Shown one piece after another: positions 16,991 to 24,628 of a stretch of DNA of 64,000 nt. How positions within the stretch are numbered: the stretch's first letter is position 1; each line of letters opens with the position of its first letter. Location: the NCBI GenBank assembly GCA_944389615.1, contig CALXNA010000018.1:1-64000 (forward strand). Reading direction: 5' to 3'. Source of the stretch: an uncultured Anaerobiospirillum sp. (GTDB taxonomy: Bacteria > Pseudomonadota > Gammaproteobacteria > Enterobacterales > Succinivibrionaceae). The position numbers were made by a program, and so were the translations under genes. The notes under the pieces were generated by a model. That model searched no databases. It saw only the letters and a program-made list of their open reading frames with translations, and was not told the origin of the DNA.

Positions 16991-17725
16991 GCTCTGCTTC
17001 CTCGTAGCTCAACCTAACATCCCGAGCCTACCCTGAAATTGGGCGGATGCTGTATAATTTTAGGCCCAGCGTGCAGGGAACGGCCGTGTGAACAGCCCTG
17101 AGTGCGCCTGCGGCACGTGGTGCCATGTTTGGCTCATAGACAGATAGCGCCGCGCAAAAGTTCTAAGTGCGCTCGGCGGTACCAGCACGGTGCAGTTGGT
17201 TAAATCTATATTAAGTTTAGGTCAAGATAAGGTCAGAACTGCCGCGCCCAGAGGGCCGCGCCTTGAATGCGCGCACGGTCAGCCCTCGCCCCTTACCCAT
17301 AGAGACCAACCGACCGGCCCGGAGCGTGGGACGGCAAGCGGCAAGCGCAGCCGCGGTCCAGATGGCAGAAATGCTTGCCCGCGCCTGATGCGGCAAGATT
17401 AGCCTCAGCCTGAGCGTCTCCTGATGCGCACCCGCGGCCTGCCTCATGCGCAGTGGCTGGGCCGTGGGTTGGGTGAGGCGGGTGGGCCGCCGCAGTTGGA
17501 GCTCACACCACCTGAGGCGCAGCCGGGGCCCGCGGGTGCTGGCCTCTGCCTGCGCTTTGGGCGGTGCCTGATCAGTATGCAGTGCTTTACAACGCTTTTC
17601 TCGACTTTATGTTAAATTTATTGGAAAAGCGGGGCGGAGTTTTGGGGGCTGGGCGGTCAGGCCGGGCGTGGCGCTGTTTGGGTTAGCTTTGGGCTCCGGC
17701 CTGAAGGAGAGGGGGGTTGGGCTGG
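16991..17725. other. Gene-free stretch between eptA and minE
   Basis: No supported gene. It contains the dispersed repeat at 17277-17545, and the eptA promoter is presumably within 16991-17060 but no clear -35/-10 pair is visible. An AT-rich patch lies at 17580-17625. Confidence 0.5.
17277..17545. repeat. Dispersed ~270-bp repeat, related to 27530-27830
   Basis: It shares GGACGGCAAGCGGCAAGCGC, CAGATGGCAGAAA, TGAGCGTCTCC, GCACCCGCGGCCTGCC and GGGCCGTGGG, in the same order and spacing, with the sequence starting in the last 127-bp unit at 27.5 kb. Only one unit is present here. No coding potential is seen. Confidence 0.75.
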
Positions 17726-18061
17726 TTAGTCGCGGCTTGACGGGCTTTTGGTGCTGGTGCCGGCCGTGAGGTTGAGGCGCTGGGCATCGCTGCCTTCTAA
17801 GGACACAGACATCTCGAGGATGTGGGTGCCTTCGGCATTGTCGCCGTCGTACTTGATCTCGACGTCTTCGTTGTCGACGATCGGGATGTACTTCTTTAAG
17901 ACCTCGATGATCTCAAGGCGCAGCTGCGGCAGAAAGTCAGGCTTGGCCAGCCCGGCGCGATCGCTGATTAACAACAGATGTAAGCGCTGCTTGGCCATAT
18001 CAGCGTTGGTTTCTTTTTTTTCGTTGGCCAGCGCGCTTTTGATTGCGGAGAATAGTGACAT
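17726..18061 (-). CDS. minE: Cell division topological specificity factor MinE
   Basis: A 111-residue MinE, slightly longer than the usual ~88. It starts MSLFSAIKSALANEKKETNADMAKQRL-like, matching the MinE membrane-targeting and anti-MinCD segment. RLHLLLISDR and LRLEIIEVLKKYI belong to the topological-specificity domain. An extra Ser/Thr-rich tail after NAEGTHILEMSVSL is present. MinE stimulates the MinD ATPase and drives the pole-to-pole oscillation placing the septum at midcell. ATG 18061 was chosen because homology begins there; the frame extends upstream through a 15-bp tandem repeat. It is last in a minC-minD-minE order but 274 bases from minD, an unusually long gap. Confidence 0.93.
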   Translation of the reverse strand: MSLFSAIKSALANEKKETNADMAKQRLHLLLISDRAGLAKPDFLPQLRLEIIEVLKKYIPIVDNEDVEIKYDGDNAEGTHILEMSVSLEGSDAQRLNLTAGTSTKSPSSRD

Positions 18062-18088
18062 TTTGGGTACCTTAAGTGCCGCGCTTAC

Positions 18089-18133
18089 GCGTGCAAGGTT
18101 GCTGCGTGCAAGGTTGCTGCGCATAAGGCTGCT
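18089..18133. repeat. 15-bp tandem repeat, three units
   Basis: GCGTGCAAGGTTGCT occurs twice in direct tandem (18089-18118), followed by a degenerate third unit GCGCATAAGGCTGCT. It lies in the minD-minE gap, 28 bases upstream of the minE start. Confidence 0.8.
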
Positions 18134-18335
18134 TGCAAGGCTTACGCGGGTCGGCGCAGAGTTAGCTCTGCTCTTTGGTGACTGGTCCTAACTGCGTAAG
18201 CTTGGGTTGGTGCCAGCACTTGGGTTGAAGCGAGGCCATGGCCTGCGTGAGCGGCGCCATGGTGCTCGTGAGCCCCGCGCCTTTTGGTAGAAGTTCCTTT
18301 GGGTTTCCTTTTGGTCGGGGGCTCGGTGGTAGTAG

Positions 18336-19736
18336 TTAGTTTCCGCCAAAGAGCTTGGCTAAGAAGCCCTTCTTCTTGGCCTGTGAGAATCTAAACGGCA
18401 CGTCGTTGCCTAGGAGGCGCTCGACCGCGTCTTGGTAGGCTTGACCGGCCTCGGACTCTTGGTTGAGGATGATGGTGACACCGGCGTTGGATGCCTTGAG
18501 CACGTCCGGCGACTCCGGGATGATGCCAAGGAGCGGAATGGAGAGCAGCTCTTGGATATCACCGGTTGATAACATCTCCTTCTTCTCAACACGCTCTGGG
18601 ACATAGCGGGTGAGCAAGAGCTTAGGGGTGACGGGATCTAAGTTTTGCTCAGCGCGACGGCTGCGGGCATTTAAGATGCCGATGATGCGGTCGGAGTCAC
18701 GTACCGAGGAGACCTCCGGGTTGGTCGTGACAATGGCCTCGTCAGCATAGTACAGGGCAATCAAGGCACCGGCTTCGATACCGGCCGGGCTGTCGCAGAT
18801 GATGTACTCAAAGCCCATGTCCGAGAGCTCTTGCATCACCTTGCCCACGCCATGATAGGTCAGGGCATCCTTGTCGCGGGTCTGCGAGGCCGGCAGGATG
18901 TAGAGGTTGTCGCTGTGGCGATCCTTGATTAAGGCCTGATTTAACTGGGCCTCACCGTGAATCACGTTGATAAAGTCGTACACGACGCGCCGTTCCACGC
19001 CCATGATGAGGTCGAGGTTGCGCAGGCCGACGTCGAAATCGATGACGGCGGTCTTATGGCCCTTGAGGGCTAAGCCGGTGGAAATCGCAGCGGCGGAGGT
19101 CGTCTTGCCGACGCCGCCCTTACCTGAGGTGACCACAATAATGCGGGCCTTAAAAGCCTCAGCAATTGGAGTGTCTTCTGTCGTTGCCAAGCTCTTTGCC
19201 TCCTTCTTCTTGGTCGCCGTACTCTTGCGGATCTTAGGACTCAGCGCCCGGGCCCCCGCGGGAGCCTTGCCCTGAGGTGCCTTATCCTCGGTGGTTGAAT
19301 CTGTCTGAGCTGCATCCTTATCCGCAGCCTGATCTTCGGCTTTGTCCGCGGCAGCTTCCTTACTTTCTGCTGCCTTATCCTTAGCGGCCTCAGCCTTGTC
19401 TTCGCCCGGAGCGGCATTCTTGTCTTCTTCAGCCTTCGACTCGTTCTTGGTATCGCTCTGAGCTGCAGCCTTGGCCTCGGCCTTTTGGTTAGCGGCCGTC
19501 TCGGCCTGAGTCTCGGTAGCCTCGGTAGCCTTAGCCTCGGTTGCCTGCTCGGTCTGAACCGCGGTGGCTTTGTCTTCATGGGCCTTGGCGGCAGCAGCCT
19601 GCTCTACATCTTTGACTGCGGTAGCCTCTGCGGCCTCGGTCTTGGCCTCAGGCTGGGCGGTCAGCTCGGGCTTTTTGGTCTCAGCGGTGGAAGGCGAGCT
19701 TTTGCTCTTGGCACGAGAGTTATTTTTCTTCATCAT
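18336..19736 (-). CDS. minD: Septum site-determining ATPase MinD with long N-terminal extension
   Basis: A 466-residue protein whose last ~270 residues are a full MinD: RIIVVTSGKGGVGKTTSAA (deviant Walker A near 207), DFDVGLRNLDLIMG, YIICDSPAGIE, and the C-terminal amphipathic membrane helix ending KKKGFLAKLFGG. MinD binds ATP, recruits MinC to the membrane and oscillates with MinE. Ahead of this is a ~195-residue extension made almost only of Ala, Lys, Glu, Thr, Asp and Gln, predicted disordered. Canonical MinD starts right at the RIIVVTSG strand. The extension is in frame with no internal stop, and no strong ribosome site or Met was noted close to the core, so it is probably translated. The start is taken at the ATG-ATG pair (19736) before KKNNSRAKSK; a TTG at 19793 is also in frame. 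Confidence 0.9.
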   Translation of the reverse strand: MMKKNNSRAKSKSSPSTAETKKPELTAQPEAKTEAAEATAVKDVEQAAAAKAHEDKATAVQTEQATEAKATEATETQAETAANQKAEAKAAAQSDTKNESKAEEDKNAAPGEDKAEAAKDKAAESKEAAADKAEDQAADKDAAQTDSTTEDKAPQGKAPAGARALSPKIRKSTATKKKEAKSLATTEDTPIAEAFKARIIVVTSGKGGVGKTTSAAAISTGLALKGHKTAVIDFDVGLRNLDLIMGVERRVVYDFINVIHGEAQLNQALIKDRHSDNLYILPASQTRDKDALTYHGVGKVMQELSDMGFEYIICDSPAGIEAGALIALYYADEAIVTTNPEVSSVRDSDRIIGILNARSRRAEQNLDPVTPKLLLTRYVPERVEKKEMLSTGDIQELLSIPLLGIIPESPDVLKASNAGVTIILNQESEAGQAYQDAVERLLGNDVPFRFSQAKKKGFLAKLFGGN

Positions 19737-19856
19737 CTTTCGACGCGCTTCCCGCTGCAAGAGCGTGGAGATTGCGCCGCCTTCTGGTTGCAATGTGTTG
19801 TGATGTCCTCTGCCGCATATTTCTTGCCTGGCGGCGAGGCTTGGTGCTGGTTGGTG

Positions 19857-20744
19857 CTAGTTGCCGCTTGCGTAGTCGGTGGCCGAGAAGTAGCGGAAAT
19901 TGGTGTGCTCAAGCGTCACCACAATGCCGTTGTGCTGGGCCTTGATTTGTCCCAGCTGCGGGTCATTGTAGAAATCCTCGGCGGTGCGGTAGTTACCGGC
20001 AATGGCGAGCACGCCCGGCACTAAGTTGCCTTGCACATGGATGATGGCGTCAGTCAGTCCCGGGTCATTGGTGTCTTTAGGGGCTCCTGCAAAGAGGTCA
20101 GCGCCGTTGACGTTGCCAAAGACAAAGATGTGGTGCGAGGCGATGATGCGCGCATGCGAGCCGATGGAGCCATAAATGGCGATGGAGCTATTTTGGCCAT
20201 TGATGGTCTCGCCTGAGCGCACGTTGCGGCGCACGATCTTAACCGGAGCGGGGACTTTGACCTCGTAGGGCACCTTGACCTCATAGGGCACGGGCACTTG
20301 TACCGGCACCTTGACTTCTAGCAGCTGCGTTACGATCTTCGGCTTGAGATTCTCCTCGCGGATACGGGCATAGCGGTTGGAGTTGACCACCGGAATGCGC
20401 CGCCGCACCAAGGCCTCAGCTCGGTCTTCGTTGACCACGCCTGTGACGCCGAGCAAGAAGAGGCGGTGGCGCCGACATTGCTCTTGCAAGGCCCAAAAGT
20501 CGAGATCGTTGAGATTGGTGACATCCTCGACATTTAACACCACGGGAGCATTGCGGTAGGCACCATGAGCCCGATCGATCTTCGTGCTTAAGATGAGCTC
20601 TAACTCGTCGGGGCTGCCGCTTTGAATCTTAATCGCGGCAAGAGAGAATCCGGTGTGCGAGATGTCACCTACCGGTGACACCTTAGGCTTGCGCTCACTT
20701 TGCTCTACCTGCTCTTGCTGCGCGCTTGGCGCTGAGTCCATCAC
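19857..20744 (-). CDS. minC: Septum site-determining protein MinC
   Basis: A 295-residue inhibitor of FtsZ assembly that works with MinD. The N-terminal FtsZ-inhibitory domain spans about residues 25-130. The C-terminal beta-helix domain (about 175-290) has TINGQNSSIAIYGSIGSHARI and GNVNGADLFAG, the MinD-binding part. Between them is a peculiar Val/Pro/Lys linker with repeated VPYEVKVP units at about 140-168. The usual length is ~230, so the linker and N-terminus are longer than normal. The GTG at 20744 has AAGGA 9 bases upstream; the next codon is ATG, so the start could be three bases later. It is first gene of min, ahead of minD by 120 bases. Confidence 0.93.
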   Translation of the reverse strand: MMDSAPSAQQEQVEQSERKPKVSPVGDISHTGFSLAAIKIQSGSPDELELILSTKIDRAHGAYRNAPVVLNVEDVTNLNDLDFWALQEQCRRHRLFLLGVTGVVNEDRAEALVRRRIPVVNSNRYARIREENLKPKIVTQLLEVKVPVQVPVPYEVKVPYEVKVPAPVKIVRRNVRSGETINGQNSSIAIYGSIGSHARIIASHHIFVFGNVNGADLFAGAPKDTNDPGLTDAIIHVQGNLVPGVLAIAGNYRTAEDFYNDPQLGQIKAQHNGIVVTLEHTNFRYFSATDYASGN

Positions 20745-21006
20745 AAATCAAAATCCTTAATCCCAGACCGCACGCTCAAAAGAGCTCAGCGCGGTCACCC
20801 GGCCTTATTGTAAGTCCAAATTCTAGCATGATGGCTTATTTTAGCACAGCGTGCGCAAGCGCCTGCGCGCCGGCGCTTGGGCGCCGCTGCGTGCGCGCTG
20901 CGCAGCGGCGCAGGCCGACGCAGGTCGGCGCAGGCTGCCCCTTACTTGCGTTTTGGCCGCGCTGCGCTAAGCTATGCCCCAACTGCCCGGTTTGTTTGGA
21001 GGTGCC

Positions 21007-21330
21007 ATGGAACGGCTGGTCTATGTCTACAAGAGCTTGCGCAAAACCAAGACCTATCTGTACGTGCCCGAGAAGGATGTGTTCTCGCACATCCCGGCGG
21101 CCTTGATGGATGCCTTTGGTGCACCCCAATTTGTCATGGTCTTTGCCCTGCGCCCCGAGCGCAACCTCCCTAAGGTCACGCCCCAGCAGCTCAGCGCTGC
21201 GCTCGATGATAAGGGCTACTTCCTCCGCATCGACTTAGACGACGTCGAGGAGAATCTGCTCAACCAAGAGCGCGCCCGGCGCGGTCTGCCGCCGCTTGAC
21301 CACGACCAAATCGCCGACTACTTCCATTAG
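21007..21330 (+). CDS. ycgL: YcgL family protein
   Basis: A 107-residue protein of the YcgL (DUF709) family, a small domain of unknown function found mostly in gammaproteobacteria and often beside minC. Conserved features are VYKS near the start, KTYLYVPEKDVFSHIP, FVMVFALRPERNLPK, and a C-terminal GYFLRIDLDD. ATG 21007 has GGAGG closely upstream. It is divergent from minC with about 260 bases between them. Confidence 0.88.
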   Translation: MERLVYVYKSLRKTKTYLYVPEKDVFSHIPAALMDAFGAPQFVMVFALRPERNLPKVTPQQLSAALDDKGYFLRIDLDDVEENLLNQERARRGLPPLDHDQIADYFH

Positions 21331-21341
21331 GCCGCGGCAGC

Positions 21342-21362
21342 GGGCCGCGGTTGCCGCGGCCC
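21342..21362. terminator. Strong GC hairpin between convergent genes
   Basis: GGGCCGCGG and CCGCGGCCC form a perfect 9-bp stem with loop TTG between ycgL and the phosphatase gene. There is no T-tract, so intrinsic termination is uncertain. Confidence 0.4.
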
Positions 21363-21377
21363 AGCTGGGCTGCGGCC

Positions 21378-24305
21378 TTAGGCGTTTTTGGTGAAGTGGT
21401 AGCAGGCGATGGTGTAGTCCTTTTGCAGCGTGCTGTCCTTGGTGTAGCGCTTGAGCTTAGTGCACAGATTGTTGACCACGTCGACCGCGCGGTCGAAGTT
21501 CTCATCGTGCAGCATCGACTCAAAGCCTTCTTGGCCCAGCTTCTCCTTTCTGTGATTGGTGCAATCTAACAGGCCGTCGCTGTAGAGCAGGAGGCTGTCG
21601 CCATCTTGCAGCTCAAAGTTGACCGAGGTGTACTGTTGGTTGCCTTTGACGCCTAAGACCGGGCCAGTACGGATATCGATGTACTCAAAGCCCGAGTCCT
21701 TGTGATAGAGCATCGGCAGGGTATGCCCGGCGTTGAGGTACTCGACCTTGCCCGTTTGCTGCTCGATGATGACGACGCACACCGAGGTCAGGATGGCTTG
21801 GACATTGTTCTCGACGATGTTTTGGTTGAGCTCCATCACCGCCTTGGAAAGAGGCAGCTTGATGCTCTCGGTGAGGCGGATGAGCTGGCGCAACAGGGCG
21901 ATGTTGAGCATCGAGATGTTGACCGCAGTGAGGCCGCGCTCGTTGCTTGAGCCGACGACTAAGGCCACCTTGCCCGGGGCGAGCTCAATGACATCGTAGA
22001 AGTCGCCGGTGGTATCTTCGGCGTGCTCGGTGTGGACGTTGAAGCGGTTCTTGTAGTACTCCTTTAAGAAGATCTCGCGGTTGATATTGTTTTGGCGCAT
22101 GCGCTCAAAGAGCAGGCGCTCGCTCTCTTGGGTCGGCGTGACCGGGCGAGCATTGCTCTTGATGAGCTCTTGCATGCTCTGATAGAGCGTCTTGCCCAAG
22201 AGCCGGACGTAGTTGGCCAAGGTGCCGAGCTCATCTTGGCGCTGCGGCATGCCATCGCTGATGCGTTTGACTAAGTCGGCGTCTTGGATCAAGGTCGCCA
22301 TATTCTTGATCTTGTGGTTGATGATGTTGAGGTCTTTGACGTCACGGTCGACCACTTCGCTGATGGCGAAGACGCAGATAATCGACATGATGAGCTGCAC
22401 CGTAAAGATAATGATGAGGTACTGCCAGATGGCGCTGCTGGCGCGCACATTGTCGGTGTTGATGAGCAGGTACCAGTTGTACGGCTTGAAGTAGCCCGTG
22501 GTCAGGTAGTGGCCCCAGCGGTGGTTGTAGCCTTGGAACATGCCGTGATTGCGCGTCTCATCGAGTACGGCCGGAGTGATGAGGCGCGTCAGCTCGTTTT
22601 GCGACAGGTCGCCTGCGAGCGGGTTGAAGTATTCATCAAAGAGCGTAATCGAGACTGGGGTGGTTGCGCCGACTGACAGCACCAGCTCGTTTAAGGAGTT
22701 GGCAATGAGACGCTTTAAGACCTCATCTTGCTGCTGGAGCTTGGTGATGTCCGAGATGATGACCAAGATCTGATCGGGAGCGAAGCTGAGCGATGCAATC
22801 AGGCCTAAATAGGTGCCATGGTCGGTCAAGGTCGCAATGTCATTGTTCTCGCGCCCCAAGCGCCGATTGCCCAGCGCTTCATCATAGCGGCGACTAAAGT
22901 CGCTCCCGCTTGGCTCGATGCTGGGCGCGACCACTTGCTGGGCCGGTGGCACCGGCTGGGCCTTGACTTCCTCTTCCTCTTCGATCGCCTCGGCTGGGAC
23001 ATCGTGCGGGGCTAAGACCATCTGCTCGTACGTCCTGCTGGGCAGATCCATGCCTGCCGCCGCAGCAATGCCTTGGTCTAAGTCTGCGGCGTGCACCATG
23101 ATGCCATCAGCCACGGGCACAGCGGCGCTGTTCGCCTCAGGCGCCGGTGCTGCCGGCTGGGGGGCAGGGCTCGTGGTCTGGGCCGGGCGTGGGGCAGCGG
23201 GCGCCGGGCGTGGGGCAGCGGGCGCCGGGCGATTGCGATCTTGCAGCGCACGCGCCTCCGGACTTAAGGCCGGATTGGTCGTGACGATCGAGCCGTCGAC
23301 GTTCTCTAAGATCACAAAGTACCCATTGTCCGGGATGGGGTTGTTGTAGAGCAGATCGCGCAGGCGGCGCTGGTCATTGACCAGCTTGTCAAGTAGCTCC
23401 TCATAGCCGCGGTGGATATAGAGGTCTTGGGCCGAGCTCTTAATGTTCACCGAGAAGGCGATAAAGCCTAAGCTTTGGAGCTGGCTTAAGTGCTTGTAGA
23501 GCACCAAGCGATTGGGGTCGACCCGGCTCAACACCCCCATGCCCGGCATCGGGATCAAAGCGCGGTTTTGGTTGAGCGTGGTGATGAGATTGGATCCGGA
23601 TAAGTCCACCTCAGACAGCCGCTCGAGCATCTGGTCGTAGTGGGTATTGGCCCGGGCAATGATGTCGGCCGCCGAGTGGAAGCTCGCGTTGTCCGTGCCA
23701 TTGGTAAAGTGCGGCTGCCGCGGCTGCGTGGTCGTACCTTGCTTAAGCTGCGCTGAGAGCTGGCTTAAGCCCGCAAGGGGGCTATCGCTAGGAATTTGCG
23801 TGCCTGAGAGTGCTTGGTCATGGGCCTGCTGTAAGCTTGAGGCGTTCGTGAACGGAGTTGTGGGCTTTACTGCCGGGGCAGGTTCAGGCTTGGGCGCACG
23901 GTCAAGGGGCAGCTGGTCTTGGGCGCGGGTGGAGCTGAGCTCTGCAATCGTCAGGGGCGGGGCGACTGACTCTGGGGCGCTCGGTGCCGCGCGGTAGGGG
24001 GTATGGATGGCCGTAGGCTCGTCGGCGTTGACGAGGGACATGTCGACGATGCGGTAGAGGCGATAGAGCTCGTTTCTGATGATCGAGAGGTTGGAGAGCT
24101 CGGAGATCTTCGAGTAGAAGATATTGTTCTCAAGCTCCTGCAGGCAGAAGTTGAGCGAGGTCTGCTGCATCAGGTACTGGTCGGTGACGTTCTCGCGGTT
24201 GAGATAGTAGTAGCTGATGCCCACCGAAGTGCACAGTGAGGCCATGAAAAAGGCCATGGCGTAAAAGATCATCTGGCGTCTAATGCTGGAAAATCCAAGG
24301 CTCAT
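21378..24305 (-). CDS. Membrane sensor with SpoIIE-type phosphatase domain
   Basis: A 975-residue protein. TM1 spans about residues 12-32. A large periplasmic part follows, with sensor-like ends and Pro/Ala-rich low-complexity segments (about 115-210 and 330-460). TM2 (about 625-645) is followed by a HAMP-like region (DLNIINHKIKNMA) and a C-terminal PP2C/SpoIIE domain from about 740. The domain keeps TGDFYD (near 767), LNAGHTLP and LLYSDGLLDC (near 908). But the usual GDVxGHG reads GSSNERG and the final DDxT reads KDYT, so two expected metal-site acidic residues are absent. Active members dephosphorylate anti-sigma-factor antagonists; this one may be a weak or non-catalytic version. No antagonist or kinase gene is adjacent. 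ATG 24305 has GAGG about 7 bases upstream. Confidence 0.85.
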   Translation of the reverse strand: MSLGFSSIRRQMIFYAMAFFMASLCTSVGISYYYLNRENVTDQYLMQQTSLNFCLQELENNIFYSKISELSNLSIIRNELYRLYRIVDMSLVNADEPTAIHTPYRAAPSAPESVAPPLTIAELSSTRAQDQLPLDRAPKPEPAPAVKPTTPFTNASSLQQAHDQALSGTQIPSDSPLAGLSQLSAQLKQGTTTQPRQPHFTNGTDNASFHSAADIIARANTHYDQMLERLSEVDLSGSNLITTLNQNRALIPMPGMGVLSRVDPNRLVLYKHLSQLQSLGFIAFSVNIKSSAQDLYIHRGYEELLDKLVNDQRRLRDLLYNNPIPDNGYFVILENVDGSIVTTNPALSPEARALQDRNRPAPAAPRPAPAAPRPAQTTSPAPQPAAPAPEANSAAVPVADGIMVHAADLDQGIAAAAGMDLPSRTYEQMVLAPHDVPAEAIEEEEEVKAQPVPPAQQVVAPSIEPSGSDFSRRYDEALGNRRLGRENNDIATLTDHGTYLGLIASLSFAPDQILVIISDITKLQQQDEVLKRLIANSLNELVLSVGATTPVSITLFDEYFNPLAGDLSQNELTRLITPAVLDETRNHGMFQGYNHRWGHYLTTGYFKPYNWYLLINTDNVRASSAIWQYLIIIFTVQLIMSIICVFAISEVVDRDVKDLNIINHKIKNMATLIQDADLVKRISDGMPQRQDELGTLANYVRLLGKTLYQSMQELIKSNARPVTPTQESERLLFERMRQNNINREIFLKEYYKNRFNVHTEHAEDTTGDFYDVIELAPGKVALVVGSSNERGLTAVNISMLNIALLRQLIRLTESIKLPLSKAVMELNQNIVENNVQAILTSVCVVIIEQQTGKVEYLNAGHTLPMLYHKDSGFEYIDIRTGPVLGVKGNQQYTSVNFELQDGDSLLLYSDGLLDCTNHRKEKLGQEGFESMLHDENFDRAVDVVNNLCTKLKRYTKDSTLQKDYTIACYHFTKNA

Positions 24306-24628
24306 CTGCTACCTCACTTGGGCCCAAGCTCCTAACCCACCGCAGGCCATCCTATCCATTGTATGAACCAAGCGCGCTTTTTGCAGCGGTGGCAACGCAA
24401 AAAGACTGGGGTGATCCCATTTTGGCGCCAATTTGCCGGGCCCACCTAAGCCCTTCGCTAAAGGCGTGCCAGCTCACCAATTTCGCGCAAAGCGCTTGGT
24501 ACTGAGCGCACGCCGGTGCTAAGGTGAGCGTGCGCCCGGCGTCCGCGTCCTGCGTCTGCGTGCAGGCCCGGGCGCCGCCGTCAAGGCGCCGCGTGCCGCG
24601 CCCGCGGCTTCGGCTTGAGGAGAAGGTT
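24306..24628. other. Divergent intergenic region
   Basis: It separates the start codons of the phosphatase and the substrate-binding protein, so it must hold both promoters. No clear sigma-70 pair or operator was recognised. Several short palindromic GC-rich segments are present. Confidence 0.4.

Noticed and set aside
17580..17625. AT-rich patch as replication or transposon end
   Set aside because: No inverted ends, DnaA-box cluster or target duplication are visible.
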